Positions 38,261 to 47,806 of a DNA stretch of 64,000 nucleotides are shown piece by piece. How positions within the stretch are numbered: position 1 is the stretch's first letter; each line of letters opens with the position of its first letter. The position numbers and the translations under genes were made by a program. The notes beneath the pieces are model-generated. The model was not told where the DNA came from and ran no database searches. It saw nothing but the letters and a program-made list of their open reading frames with translations. Source of the DNA: Candidatus Albibeggiatoa sp. nov. NOAA (GTDB lineage: Bacteria > Pseudomonadota > Gammaproteobacteria > Beggiatoales > Beggiatoaceae); NCBI GenBank assembly GCA_025800385.1, contig JAOXRS010000253.1, forward strand, positions 124,001 through 188,000, in the 5' to 3' direction.

Positions 38261-39007
38261 ATGGTTCTACCTGTCTTGCAAGGAGGCAGGAGAAGAGCCA
38301 TTACTATCAGACAACTACTCTCACAACTTTCACTATTTTTGTTGGTACTGATTATTTTCTTTTCAGCAACAACGCTATTCGCCTATTACACCCAACAAGC
38401 CCATTGGCAACAACAAGCAGTAAACTGGCATCGTGTTTTACAATTGCTTGATTTAAGAGATGAAAATACGCTGGCCACTTGGTTTTCCAGCATTTTATTT
38501 TTAACTGCAAGTGTGGGCTTTGTTTTACTGGGCTGGGGAAAATCTAAAACTTATACGATTAATTTCTTTAGTCGTTTCAGCTTTCAGGTCACTGCATTAG
38601 CTTTATGCGCACTTTCTGCAGATGAAGTGGGTAGTTTTCACGAAACCGTTGGTTCTTGGTTTGAGCGCAAAGTAATTGTGTGGGACGGTTTGCAAGGCAT
38701 GGGCTTCTCATGGTTATTAATATTTGCCCCATTTGCACTGGCGATTTTGATTTTATGCGGTCAACAGTTATATAAATTGATTAATACCTTGCCTGATCTC
38801 AGTGCTCGTCGTTACAGTCGTGCGTTGTTGATATTGGCCTGTATTTTATTGCCTAGCGTATTAATATTGGAAGCATTGCAAGGGTATTGGATATTTACAA
38901 AACAGGGTGAAACCGTTTTTACTTGCTTAGAAGAAATGTTCGAATTGTTAGGCATGTATAGTTTATTTCTCGTCACGCTTATTATTGCAAGGCAGCATCA
39001 ACTGTGA
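38261..39007 (+). CDS. Six-helix membrane protein with DE-x4-HE motif (first copy)
   Basis: 248 residues, about six predicted membrane helices. At the end of helix 3 it has SADEVGSFHETVG (D-E-x4-H-E) and at the start of helix 6 LEEMFELLGM. The neighbouring 203-residue protein has the same two features, so the two are likely paralogues. The acidic/His cluster at the membrane boundary could bind a metal or couple protons. Start: ATG at 38261 has only a weak site; a strong AAGGAGG at 38,280 has no good start after it. Ends overlap the next GTG by four bases. I do not know the family. Confidence 0.75.
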   Translation: MVLPVLQGGRRRAITIRQLLSQLSLFLLVLIIFFSATTLFAYYTQQAHWQQQAVNWHRVLQLLDLRDENTLATWFSSILFLTASVGFVLLGWGKSKTYTINFFSRFSFQVTALALCALSADEVGSFHETVGSWFERKVIVWDGLQGMGFSWLLIFAPFALAILILCGQQLYKLINTLPDLSARRYSRALLILACILLPSVLILEALQGYWIFTKQGETVFTCLEEMFELLGMYSLFLVTLIIARQHQL

Positions 39008-39615
39008 ACAAAAACATTTTATATTTTATTGTCGCTATATATAGCTTAAGTTTGTTATGGATTGAGTGGCAATTTTCTCAAGCGGGTGTACGTTTATATG
39101 TGACGGATATTCAGGGAGAAACTTTTTTTTACGGTATTCATACGACTTTGAATATGAGTTTATTATGGGGTACGGCTTTATTATTTTTTGTCAGCTTACA
39201 ATGTATTGATAAGACAAAAGATACCATCTTCTTTTATTTTGCATTGTCACAAGTTGTACTATTTACTTATCTTGGTTTCGACGAACGCTTTTTAATTCAT
39301 GAAATGGCGGGGCGCATTCTACAAGTCAATGATGCCTATTTATTATTATTAATCGGTTTTGCCGAAGTGGTTGTTTTAGCCATATTAGGACAATTATTAC
39401 AACAATCTCGTAAAGCTTTATTATTTTTAGGTTTGGCTTCTGTATTATTTTTTATCATGATTGTGATTGATGCTAAATTTCCAGCAAAAATGCAATTTCG
39501 GTTAAGTTTTGAAGAATTGACTAAATTGTGGGCAAGTTTATTTTTGTTTTTATTTGCTTGGGAAATATTGATGCAAAAAGTGCAAGCTCTAAAAGCATCA
39601 CTAAATCCAGATTGA
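39004..39615 (+). CDS. Six-helix membrane protein with DE-x4-HE motif (second copy)
   Basis: 203 residues, about six predicted helices. GFDERFLIHEMAG (D-E-x4-H-E) ends helix 3, and SFEELTKLWASL begins helix 6, matching the previous gene. It uses a GTG start overlapping its neighbour's TGA (GTGA), so translation is coupled. No soluble domain. Conservation of D, E, H, E in both copies implies they are functional residues. Function unknown; a heteromeric complex of the two with the upstream adaptor is an inference from gene order. Confidence 0.75.
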   Translation: MNKNILYFIVAIYSLSLLWIEWQFSQAGVRLYVTDIQGETFFYGIHTTLNMSLLWGTALLFFVSLQCIDKTKDTIFFYFALSQVVLFTYLGFDERFLIHEMAGRILQVNDAYLLLLIGFAEVVVLAILGQLLQQSRKALLFLGLASVLFFIMIVIDAKFPAKMQFRLSFEELTKLWASLFLFLFAWEILMQKVQALKASLNPD

Positions 39616-39649
39616 TCGCATTCTCATGGAACTTAAAATCAACCACTGT

Positions 39650-39687
39650 CTATGGAGGAGATATGAAATATTATCAAACCTCCATGG
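39650..39687 (+). terminator. Hairpin after the adaptor operon
   Basis: CTATGGAGG (39650-39658) pairs with CCTCCATGG (39679-39687), nine positions including one wobble, 34 bases past the stop; no strong T-run. Confidence 0.5.
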
Positions 39688-39861
39688 AATGACACATTAA
39701 TATTTATACTATTGATTTATAAGTATTAATTTTTTAACACCATTATATATTACTGTTACAGCTTTTGTTAACCCCTGATTCAGATTGCCTATAATTACCA
39801 GCACGCCCAAGTAAGAGGGCAGTCGCCTAAAAAGCTAAAACATTTTTGTGCAACTGGACGG
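39688..39861. other. Structured 3' flank of the kinase-like/phosphoesterase gene
   Basis: Immediately after the minus-strand stop lie short pairing segments (CAGTTGC with GCGACTG, and GCCC with GGGC around TCTTACTT). They may make the terminator of that gene, but the T-run is in the loop rather than behind the stem, so this is uncertain. No known riboswitch consensus fits. Confidence 0.35.
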
Positions 39862-41403
39862 CTACATATTTCGACCATAACCACGTAGTAAATTAATTAA
39901 TGGATCAGGAAAAGCATGGGTTTCCATATCATGAATTGTTTGATCTACACTATATAAAAGACGATGAAAATAGACTTTTTTCTCTTGTTGGTCATAAATC
40001 GCAAATTGTGCTCCTGACTGTCCATTACGTGGCTGACCGATAGAACCAGGGCAAACCAATGCATGATTGACCTTAGACAAATCAACCACTTCATCCGTGA
40101 CATGTTTATCCAGTCGACCTTTACGTATATATGCTCCTGGTTGATGAGTATGGCCGTGAAAACATATAGGTATTTGCTTGCGCTCCAAAGCATTCAAGTT
40201 TTCTTGATAGGTCATTTCATAAACATAAGCATTGAAAAATGTAGGATCAATCGGTGAACCATGCAAAACCAACCAATTATTGTCATATAAAATAGGTGGT
40301 AATTCCTCTAACCAAGTTTTATGCTCGGCACTAACGCGTTGATATGTCCAATCTAGCACCCACTTTGCTGTACTTGAAAACCCTTTTTCAAATTGCCCTG
40401 TTGCCAGCCCGTGATCGTGATTACCTTTGACAATCTCAAAATTCGTTGCTTGTAAACGTTCAATACATGCCGTCGGATGCGGGCCATAACCGACAATATC
40501 ACCTGCCACAATTCCGTGCGTGACATTTTGCTGTTTTAGGAAATCAAGTACTGCTTCTAAAGCAGGTAAATTAGCATGAATGTCGGCGAGAATAGCAAGA
40601 TAACGCGTATTTTGATAATCAATTTTTTCAACTTGTTTTGTTGTTTTTTGTTGTAACGCTTCGATAAAAGTTTGTACTGTTTGCCTATGTTTATCTGATG
40701 GAAAATACACATCTTTGAGCAACTCAGCCAGTACAGTAAAGTATTGTTTATCCCGATATTGTTTGTAAATTGTATCATGGATAATATGCCCAAATCGGCT
40801 TGCAGCTTCTTCAGTATTCAACCATTCAGAAGAACGAAAATAAACCCCCAACATATGTGCGCAAGAATTAAACCGATCCCACATATAAACATCATCATCT
40901 AAATAATAAACATCTCCATCCTTGTCTAAACCAAAATTAGAAAAACCTTCATCAATACGCAAATCAAAAGTTTTTGCCATATAAAAGTAATAATTAAATA
41001 TTTTTTGTAATACTTTCAAGCAAAGATCAAGATTAGAATGATTTTCATTGAAATATTGGTGAACAGGTTGTAGGCGAGGACAAATATTACCCACTAAAGC
41101 AGTGTCCTTGCCAATTTGATGTGCAACAAACCACGTTTTCTTCGGATGGTGAATCTGATACTTACGCTCTTTTTCTAATGCTTGCTGAACCCAACGCTTT
41201 GCAGAAAACAGAGATAGTTTGATCTCATTATGCACTTTTACAACATGCTTGGTAGATATATGCACTTGTGTACAAGGTCGGCCTGTGAATGTTTCCCCAT
41301 GTACCAACTTGGTCTGCTCTTGCTCTAGCAACTGGTTCACATCATGACTGGCATAAATGCTTTGGTCACCAATTGCACCCACAAGGGTAATCTCATAAGG
41401 CAT
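39862..41403 (-). CDS. Kinase-like domain fused to a YfcE-type metallophosphoesterase
   Basis: 513 residues. The C-terminal half (about 267-500) is a calcineurin-like phosphoesterase with all metal motifs: AILADIHANLPALEAV, GDIVGYG, GNHDHG, VLHGSP and FHGHTHQ. The N-terminal half looks like a small-molecule or protein kinase fold: VVKVHNE (Lys), LEKERKYQ (Glu), and a catalytic-type loop DEGFSNFGLDKDGDVYYLDDD with D...N...DD. The result resembles a kinase-phosphatase pair in one chain. It is a single gene, no signal peptide. Substrate unknown; the phosphoesterase family includes phosphodiesterases and diadenosine-type hydrolases as well as protein phosphatases. Confidence 0.82.
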   Translation of the reverse strand: MPYEITLVGAIGDQSIYASHDVNQLLEQEQTKLVHGETFTGRPCTQVHISTKHVVKVHNEIKLSLFSAKRWVQQALEKERKYQIHHPKKTWFVAHQIGKDTALVGNICPRLQPVHQYFNENHSNLDLCLKVLQKIFNYYFYMAKTFDLRIDEGFSNFGLDKDGDVYYLDDDVYMWDRFNSCAHMLGVYFRSSEWLNTEEAASRFGHIIHDTIYKQYRDKQYFTVLAELLKDVYFPSDKHRQTVQTFIEALQQKTTKQVEKIDYQNTRYLAILADIHANLPALEAVLDFLKQQNVTHGIVAGDIVGYGPHPTACIERLQATNFEIVKGNHDHGLATGQFEKGFSSTAKWVLDWTYQRVSAEHKTWLEELPPILYDNNWLVLHGSPIDPTFFNAYVYEMTYQENLNALERKQIPICFHGHTHQPGAYIRKGRLDKHVTDEVVDLSKVNHALVCPGSIGQPRNGQSGAQFAIYDQQEKKVYFHRLLYSVDQTIHDMETHAFPDPLINLLRGYGRNM

Positions 41404-42019
41404 GTTTATCTCGCTTTGTTATCTTCAAAAACATCTATAGCTTATTTATCTTAACATTTGATTTTACAATTGGCTGCTGACAATCGTATTTTTTCAGTTG
41501 AAATATATTCACTAGTCCCCGCAAAATAGACGAGTTACAGATAGGTACTTACCTGCTCTTGATAGTAACAACCGATGGAATTGATTACTGTACTGACTTT
41601 CAATCAGCGTTTACGTCAAAATCATGTTTCTAAAAGTGTAGAACATAGTTTAATTGGGATTTATGTGTAAAATCTATAAATAAAGCCAACTACTCTTATG
41701 CTGCTTGAGTACAATATCATCATGATTATCAAACTCATATATCTGATAATAAAGCAGTAATCATCTTATTCTATATTAAAATACTTTATTCAATTTACCC
41801 AGTTCATCGGATTTTCTAATCAACGTTTCTACATTTTATTATTTATATCGTTCAGGATATATTATTTTTGGTTTAGACATCATTAAAATGCCTCTTTAAC
41901 CAGCAAAGAAATACAAGTAATATATGTAATTATCACAACTCTACATGCTACGTTATAAGCAGTTACCCTGTTTATAGAAGAAGCCTGTTGTCTAAAAAGA
42001 TGCAGGTTTTAACCTTTGG
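41404..42019. other. 616-base intergenic region
   Basis: Divergent spacer between the phosphoesterase fusion and the WD40 gene. It is AT-rich with several short A/T runs. A 31-residue plus-strand frame (41575-41670) has no ribosome-binding site. No tRNA, repeat or clear regulatory element seen. Confidence 0.5.
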
Positions 42020-43471
42020 ATGGACAATAAAATGAAGATGTCGTTGTATACGGTACTCAATATTCCAGAAAATGCTGATTCAGAAAAAATAAAACAAGCT
42101 GCACAAACCAAAGTCAATCAGATTAAAGCTGCCATACAAGAAAGAAATTTCATGTTTCTTGGCATTAATAACGACTCAAGTGAAGAAGAATATAAACAAG
42201 CGGCTCAACAAAAAATCAAAAAAATTAAAGAAGCCTATATCATTTTATCCAACCCTAAAACACGTCATTTGTATGATGAAAAGTTACAGGCAGAAAATCC
42301 GAATACAAAACCTCTTCAGCAAGAGCCTGCCCCGATTCAACCAAATCCAGCAACGCCTGAGCTAACAACAGCCTCACCAACTACATTTGCAAAAGAGCCA
42401 GAAAAAGAAACGAATGAAACACTGGCCGTTATCGCTTTATTTGCTCTGATTACGGGTATTATTGTATATCAATTTTTCTTGATGAAACCAAACCCTCTCT
42501 ATGTCACACCAAATAAAAACCACACAGTACCCACACGACTTTATGCGACATGGGATGGACATCGGAAGAGCCAAGAGAGTGATATTTTTGCTATTGCAAT
42601 TAGTCCTGATGGGAAGTACGTCGCCTCTGGTATGAGTGATTATGAGCTTGTTCAAGTCCGTGACTTAGAAACAGGAAAAATCATCTCAAAGTTTGAAGAA
42701 GCAATTGAAATACAAGTATTAAAATACCATCCAACTCAACCAATTTTAGCAGTTGGTACATCAAATCGTGAACTGTATTTATGGAATTATAAAGCTGATG
42801 AGTATAAGAACGTTGAACATAGTCATCATGGAGTGATCACAGGTTCTAATTCTGATGGTATTTCTGATATTGCGTTTAACACTGATGGCTCTCTACTCGC
42901 AAGTGCCAGTTTTGATGGTAGCGTGATGGTATGGGATATGAAAGAGCATAGAACTATTTGGACTTCGCTTGGTACATACGATCAACAACAACCAGGACAC
43001 CGTGATGGGGTAACTGGTATTGCATTTAGCCCTGATAGCTCAACTATTGTAACAGGCAGTTATGACAATACAGTACGTTTATGGGATGCAAAAACGGGTT
43101 TTGAGTTACATGTGTTTACTGATAATAAAGATGATGTGTGGACTGTAGATTTTAGCCCTGATGGCCGTTGGATTGCCTCTGGTGATGAAGAGTCTACTAT
43201 TTGTATTTGGGATGCACAAACACATAAGCTACATAAAGCTATTCGTGGACATAGTGATGTGGTTGCCAAAGTCATTTTTATGCCAAATAGCGAAGTTGTT
43301 ATTTCAGCAGCTCATGATAACAATATCCGTTTTTGGGAAGTCAGTTCAGGTGGCCATATTGGTACTTTAAAGAGTAAGCAACCAGATGAGCCTTATGGAT
43401 TGGTCGTCAGTCCAGATGAAAAGACGCTTATTTCTGGTGGTGCTAATGATGTACTATATGTCTGGAAGTAA
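42020..43471 (+). CDS. J-like domain / membrane helix / seven-blade WD40 protein
   Basis: 483 residues. Residues 8-90 resemble a DnaJ domain (LYTVLNIPENADSEKIKQAA ... IKEAYIILSNPKTRHLYDEKL) but the HPD tripeptide that activates DnaK is missing and the helix II-III loop is longer. A Pro/Thr-rich linker leads to one membrane helix (LAVIALFALITGIIVYQFF, about 135-153). The remainder has seven WD40-type repeats (e.g. GIAFSPDSSTIVTGSYDN, TVDFSPDGRWIASGDEES) forming a beta-propeller. If N-in, the propeller is periplasmic. ATG codons at 42020, 42032 and 42038 are all possible. The degenerate J domain suggests a binding rather than chaperone-activating role. Confidence 0.8.
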   Translation: MDNKMKMSLYTVLNIPENADSEKIKQAAQTKVNQIKAAIQERNFMFLGINNDSSEEEYKQAAQQKIKKIKEAYIILSNPKTRHLYDEKLQAENPNTKPLQQEPAPIQPNPATPELTTASPTTFAKEPEKETNETLAVIALFALITGIIVYQFFLMKPNPLYVTPNKNHTVPTRLYATWDGHRKSQESDIFAIAISPDGKYVASGMSDYELVQVRDLETGKIISKFEEAIEIQVLKYHPTQPILAVGTSNRELYLWNYKADEYKNVEHSHHGVITGSNSDGISDIAFNTDGSLLASASFDGSVMVWDMKEHRTIWTSLGTYDQQQPGHRDGVTGIAFSPDSSTIVTGSYDNTVRLWDAKTGFELHVFTDNKDDVWTVDFSPDGRWIASGDEESTICIWDAQTHKLHKAIRGHSDVVAKVIFMPNSEVVISAAHDNNIRFWEVSSGGHIGTLKSKQPDEPYGLVVSPDEKTLISGGANDVLYVWK

Positions 43472-43553
43472 GTGCTAATACCTAATTCTTTTTGAGTAGT
43501 TCATTAAGCTACTAAAATTAAAGCTTTAATTTTTACACTTTAAGACAATATAT

Positions 43554-43583
43554 GTTCCTACAAAATATTTGTTGTAGGAACAA
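43554..43583. terminator. Bidirectional terminator between the WD40 gene and tex
   Basis: Perfect 11-bp stem TGTTCCTACAA (43554-43564) / TTGTAGGAACA (43573-43583) with an eight-base loop, flanked by ATATA on both sides and lying between convergent stops. Confidence 0.75.
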
Positions 43584-43596
43584 TATATAATCTATT

Positions 43597-45963
43597 TTAC
43601 TTACGCAGATTTGCTAACGCGTCAGCCAATGCATTTCCCATCGCAGTTGGTTGCTGTGGTTCGTTACGTTTAGGTTGACGCGTATTTTGCTGTTTATTAC
43701 GTGGATTCGACTTATTCGACGCTTTTTGCCCTTTAGGCTTTTGCGATTTTGTCGCAGGTTCGTGCTTCATATTGGGTGAAACGTGCTCTTTACTTTTATC
43801 TGTCAAGCGCATGGTTAAAGCCACTCGACGGCGTTTTAAATCAACTTCAAGCACTTTAACTTTGACCACATCACCCGCTTTGACCACGTCATGTGGATTT
43901 TTCACGAACTTATCAGCTAAAGCTGAAATATGCACTAAACCATCCTGATGCACGCCTACATCGACGAATGCGCCGAAATTAGTTACATTGGTGACTACAC
44001 CTTCTAAAATCATATCAGGTTCTAAATCGTCTAACTCTTCAACACCTTCTTTAAATTCTGCGGTTTTGAATTCAGGTCGAGGATCGCGCCCCGGTTTATC
44101 TAATTCGGCGAGAATGTCTTGCACTGTCGGTAAACCAAATTGTTCATCAACAAATTCTTCTGGACGTAAATCACGTAAGAACTGTGAATTACCGATGATT
44201 TTCTCGATATTTTGCTGCTTTTTCTCCACAATACGCTCAACCACGGGATAAGCTTCTGGATGCACAGCTGATGCATCTAACGGATTTTTACCTTGCATAA
44301 TGCGTAAGAAACCCGCTGCTTGTTCAAAGGTTTTCGCACCTAAACGTGGGACTTTTTTCAAACTATCACGGCTATCAAACGCACCATTTTCATCTCGATA
44401 CATCACAATATTTTTTGCCAAGCCCGCATTTAAACCTGACACCCGCGCCAACAATGGAGCAGAGGCGGTATTCACATCGACACCCACCGCGTTTACACAA
44501 TCTTCCACAACCGCATCCAAAGTACGCGCTAATTGGGTTTGATTTACGTCATGTTGATATTGCCCTACGCCAATCGATTTCGGATCAATTTTTACTAATT
44601 CGGCTAATGGGTCTTGTAAACGACGCGCGATTGATACCGCACCACGATAGGATACGTCTAAATCTGGGAATTCTTGCGCTGCCAATTCTGATGCGGAATA
44701 GACTGATGCGCCTGCTTCTGACACCATGATTTTGTGTAATTTCAATTCTGGATAGGCTTTGATTAAATCTGCTACTAATTTATCAGTTTCGCGTGAGGCT
44801 GTGCCGTTGCCAATACTGACCAAATCCACGTTGTTTTCTTTGATAAGCTTGGATAAAATTTCAATAGATTCTGACCATTGGTTGCGTGGTGCATGTGGAA
44901 AAATCGTAGTGTGCGCGATTAATTTACCTGTGTTATCGACCACGGTCGCCTTGACACCTGTTCTTAAACCAGGGTCTAAACCTAAAGTTGAACGTTGACC
45001 TGCTGGAGCAGCTAAGAGTAAATTTTTTAAATTATTGGAGAAAACATTAATGGCTTCAGTTTCTGCCCGTTCGCGTACGCGCATGAATAGTTCCACATCC
45101 AAGCTTAAACGAATTTTATGTCGCCAGCCCCAGCGCACTGTTTCTAACAACCATTTATCTGCAGGGCGGTTCTGATCTTCAATATGGTATTGCTTGGCAA
45201 TCATGTGCTCACAAGGGTGTGTTGCCTTGGTATCAGATTCATCGCCCACAGGTAAATTAAGTTGCAAGATGCCTTCATTGCGTCCTCGGAATAATGCTAA
45301 AGCACGGTGAGATGGCATTTTTTCCAATGGTTCGTTGTGTTCAAAATAATCAGAGAACTTCGCGCCGTCCTCTTCTTTACCTATAACCACTTGGGCTTGT
45401 ACATCCGCATTTTCCCACACGTATTCACGCAAATGTCCGATTAATTCTGCATCTTCAGCATATTTTTCCATCAAGATTTGCTTAGCACCATCAAGGGCTT
45501 GTTTGATGTCTTCTACGCCTTTGTCTTTGTCGATAAATTCCTGCGCGATTTGTTCAGGTGTTGTATTAGGGTTGTCTAATAAATTTAATGCCAGTGGTTC
45601 TAAGCCTGCTTCTTTGGCAATTTGGGCTTTGGTGCGGCGTTTTGGTTTATAAGGGAGGTATAAATCTTCGAGTCGGGTTTTGGTATCGGCTTCTTGAATC
45701 GCTTTGGCTAGGTCATCGGTGAGTTTGCCTTGTTCTTCGATGCTGGCGAGAATGGTGGCGCGGCGTTCTTCTAACTCGCGTAAATAGCGTAAACGCTCTT
45801 CAAGGGCACGCAATTGGGTATCGTCTAAACCGCCCGTGACTTCTTTACGATAACGTGCAATAAATGGGACGGTTGCCCCTTCGTCTAAAAGTGCGACGGC
45901 TGCTAATACTTGACGTTCATTAACCGCTAATTCCTCAGCAATACGTTGAGCAATTGTTTTCAT
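43597..45963 (-). CDS. tex: Tex-family RNA-binding transcription accessory protein
   Basis: 788 residues, the usual Tex length. The N-terminal helical part has [17 protein letters not shown] (about 32-48), the RNase H-like YqgF domain is around [17 protein letters not shown] (about 330-346), helix-hairpin-helix repeats follow ([20 protein letters not shown]), and the S1 domain near the C-terminus reads [20 protein letters not shown]. The tail is basic and rich in Lys/Asn/Gln, probably nucleic-acid binding. Tex influences transcription and RNA turnover. It is monocistronic. Confidence 0.96.
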   Translation of the reverse strand: MKTIAQRIAEELAVNERQVLAAVALLDEGATVPFIARYRKEVTGGLDDTQLRALEERLRYLRELEERRATILASIEEQGKLTDDLAKAIQEADTKTRLEDLYLPYKPKRRTKAQIAKEAGLEPLALNLLDNPNTTPEQIAQEFIDKDKGVEDIKQALDGAKQILMEKYAEDAELIGHLREYVWENADVQAQVVIGKEEDGAKFSDYFEHNEPLEKMPSHRALALFRGRNEGILQLNLPVGDESDTKATHPCEHMIAKQYHIEDQNRPADKWLLETVRWGWRHKIRLSLDVELFMRVRERAETEAINVFSNNLKNLLLAAPAGQRSTLGLDPGLRTGVKATVVDNTGKLIAHTTIFPHAPRNQWSESIEILSKLIKENNVDLVSIGNGTASRETDKLVADLIKAYPELKLHKIMVSEAGASVYSASELAAQEFPDLDVSYRGAVSIARRLQDPLAELVKIDPKSIGVGQYQHDVNQTQLARTLDAVVEDCVNAVGVDVNTASAPLLARVSGLNAGLAKNIVMYRDENGAFDSRDSLKKVPRLGAKTFEQAAGFLRIMQGKNPLDASAVHPEAYPVVERIVEKKQQNIEKIIGNSQFLRDLRPEEFVDEQFGLPTVQDILAELDKPGRDPRPEFKTAEFKEGVEELDDLEPDMILEGVVTNVTNFGAFVDVGVHQDGLVHISALADKFVKNPHDVVKAGDVVKVKVLEVDLKRRRVALTMRLTDKSKEHVSPNMKHEPATKSQKPKGQKASNKSNPRNKQQNTRQPKRNEPQQPTAMGNALADALANLRK

Positions 45964-46067
45964 AAATCTGTGTTGTCCTAACTCAAGCGAAATGACTGAT
46001 TATTATAGCAGCCAATGGTTAATTATAAATTACGCATGATGGATTTTTGTTGCTCAAATACATCTTT

Positions 46068-46772
46068 CTAGTGAAAAGGAGAGATAAGTAATAAGAAAAA
46101 TATGACTATAATAAAAATAGCCCAAATAACGACAGGAATAATGAAAGGTGATACATGGGTAAAGTTTTTAGCATCAGGGAGTTTGACAGAAATGTTGTTT
46201 TGCAAAAAATATTGATATAAGGGAGTACAGTTTAATATTTCATAAAACTCTTCTTGTATATAAGGATATGTTTTTAGCCTGATATGTAATTTTTCAGTTT
46301 TACGTTTAAAAAGGTTTATATGCTCTTCACTCAATGTCTCGCTATCAACCCAATTAAAGATAGATGTTTCATAAGGTTTTTTTTGTGTTCTTGTGTGTAC
46401 AGATAACTTAACATCTGTAGTATATGTAGGGTCTAGTTTTATCTCAATAAATTTAATACTATCCCATGTCACTCTCCAATTATTATCTTGTTTTGATTGT
46501 CCAGAGTAATATCGCAAGCCCTCTTCATTTAATACCAATTGCTCTGAAGCAATGGCTTTTGCATCCTTTTTTTCCTGAATTAAAAGGAAACCAAACGCAA
46601 TAATGAATCCAAAATAAATTAGTTTCGTGTGAAAACCGATTTCCTGTAAAAAAATAAAATAACTCAAATAAATAGCTGTAGGAACAAAGAAAAAACTGAC
46701 AATAGCATTTCCCCATTGATATTTTGCTATTTCACTTGGTGGAATCTGTAGTGTTATCTCTGTCTTTTTCAC
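46068..46772 (-). CDS. Two-helix membrane protein with PH-like segment (downstream copy)
   Basis: 234 residues. Two hydrophobic helices near the N-terminus (AIVSFFFVPTAIYLSYFIF and LIYFGFIIAFGFLLI) and one at the C-terminus (IIPVVIWAIFIIVIFFLLL). The cytoplasmic core contains LVLNEEGLRYYSG and a W-R-V-T-W-D-S-I-K line, like bacterial PH-type membrane proteins. It starts with GTG, with AAGGTG upstream inside the end of the preceding gene. The next gene upstream is a clear paralogue, six bases away. Function unknown. Confidence 0.75.
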   Translation of the reverse strand: MKKTEITLQIPPSEIAKYQWGNAIVSFFFVPTAIYLSYFIFLQEIGFHTKLIYFGFIIAFGFLLIQEKKDAKAIASEQLVLNEEGLRYYSGQSKQDNNWRVTWDSIKFIEIKLDPTYTTDVKLSVHTRTQKKPYETSIFNWVDSETLSEEHINLFKRKTEKLHIRLKTYPYIQEEFYEILNCTPLYQYFLQNNISVKLPDAKNFTHVSPFIIPVVIWAIFIIVIFFLLLISPFH

Positions 46773-46778
46773 TTGAAT

Positions 46779-47497
46779 TTAACACCTTGTAACAATCAGC
46801 ATAAAAAAAGCTTTCAATATTGGTACAAAAATATGATCTAACAAAATATCCGCTAAAAACATATGCCAAAAAATTAAAATAAAAGAAGCTATAACAAGAA
46901 TCTTCAATATAGCAGCTAAAGAATTAAAGTTTTTTGAATCTGGAAGCTGAACAGGAATGCTATTAGTCAAAAAATATTGATATAACGGTGCATAGCTTAA
47001 GAGTTCCTTAAATTGAGTTTGTGTAACAGATATACTCAATTGCTTGCGCCCTAACTGTTTGATGTGGGTGTCATCTAATGTTTGACTGTCAACCCACTGA
47101 AAGATATTTATTTTATATGGCTTATCATGCATCCTTGTATACACATACAACACTGGATTTACATAATAGATGAGCTTAACTTTAATACATTTGACATTTT
47201 CCCAATTTACTTGCCAGTTTTCACGTGATTGCATTCCTGAGTAATAAGTGATGCCTTGCTCATTTAACATGAAAGACTCTAGCTTAATTGCTTTGATTTC
47301 ATTTCTCTCCTTAATCAGAGCATTAATCGCAATAAGAATAAGGGCAATGTAAATGAGAGCAGTGTAGATGCAATTGTCAGATAGTATTTCATAAACCAAA
47401 AAAAAACTTATCATAATAAAAAAAATCCACGAAAATAAAATACGTGATAAGCATTCCGTATTTGATCTACAGGAATTTGTAATTTTAAATCATTCAT
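46779..47497 (-). pseudogene. Frameshifted paralogue of the PH-like membrane protein
   Basis: The intact frame (46779-47414, 211 residues) lacks the N-terminal segment of its paralogue. Upstream, an ATG at 47497 opens with MNDLKLQIPVDQIR, matching the paralogue's MKKTEITLQIPPSEIA, but this frame hits a stop after about 28 codons. The missing first membrane helix (LSRILFSWIFFIMISFFLVYE) is encoded in the frame of the downstream ORF. One base lost near 47,456 (a GG that would be GGG) would restore a continuous gene. Either a broken gene, a translational frameshift or a sequencing error. The product of the downstream part could still be made from the ATG at 47414. Confidence 0.65.
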
Positions 47498-47806
47498 AAT
47501 ATTTATAATTTTTTGCAATAAACATTTCGGGTTCTGTGAACATCCAAATAAATGAATATTTGTAATGATTCTTATGTTTTATAAGGAAACAGTCAAACCA
47601 TGATAAAAGTAAGATAAGTAGTAAACTAAACAACAATCAACTAATAGCTGGAAAGCCAGATGGTTTGGTAAAAGTCTGAATATTATGATATGCTCAAATT
47701 TTATTTTGTAACATATTGATTATATTAATGTGAGCTGTGTGCATTTATAAAGCCTTAAACCTAAAATCATATAAAGTTTAGTCAAGCATCACGCTATACT
47801 TAAATT
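47498..47806. other. 309-base spacer downstream of the acyl-synthase operon
   Basis: AT-rich 3' flank of the ten-gene operon and 5' flank of the membrane-protein pair. No clear terminator stem could be identified. Confidence 0.45.

Noticed and set aside
39785-39861. Possible riboswitch or small RNA from paired segments
   Set aside because: Short stems only; I could not fit it to cyclic-di-GMP, TPP, cobalamin or other consensus sequences, and it lies at the 3' end of a gene.
41575-41670. 31-residue frame in the 616-base spacer
   Set aside because: No ribosome site, no recognisable domain.
44346-44729. 127-residue plus-strand frame
   Set aside because: Antisense to tex, which is intact throughout.
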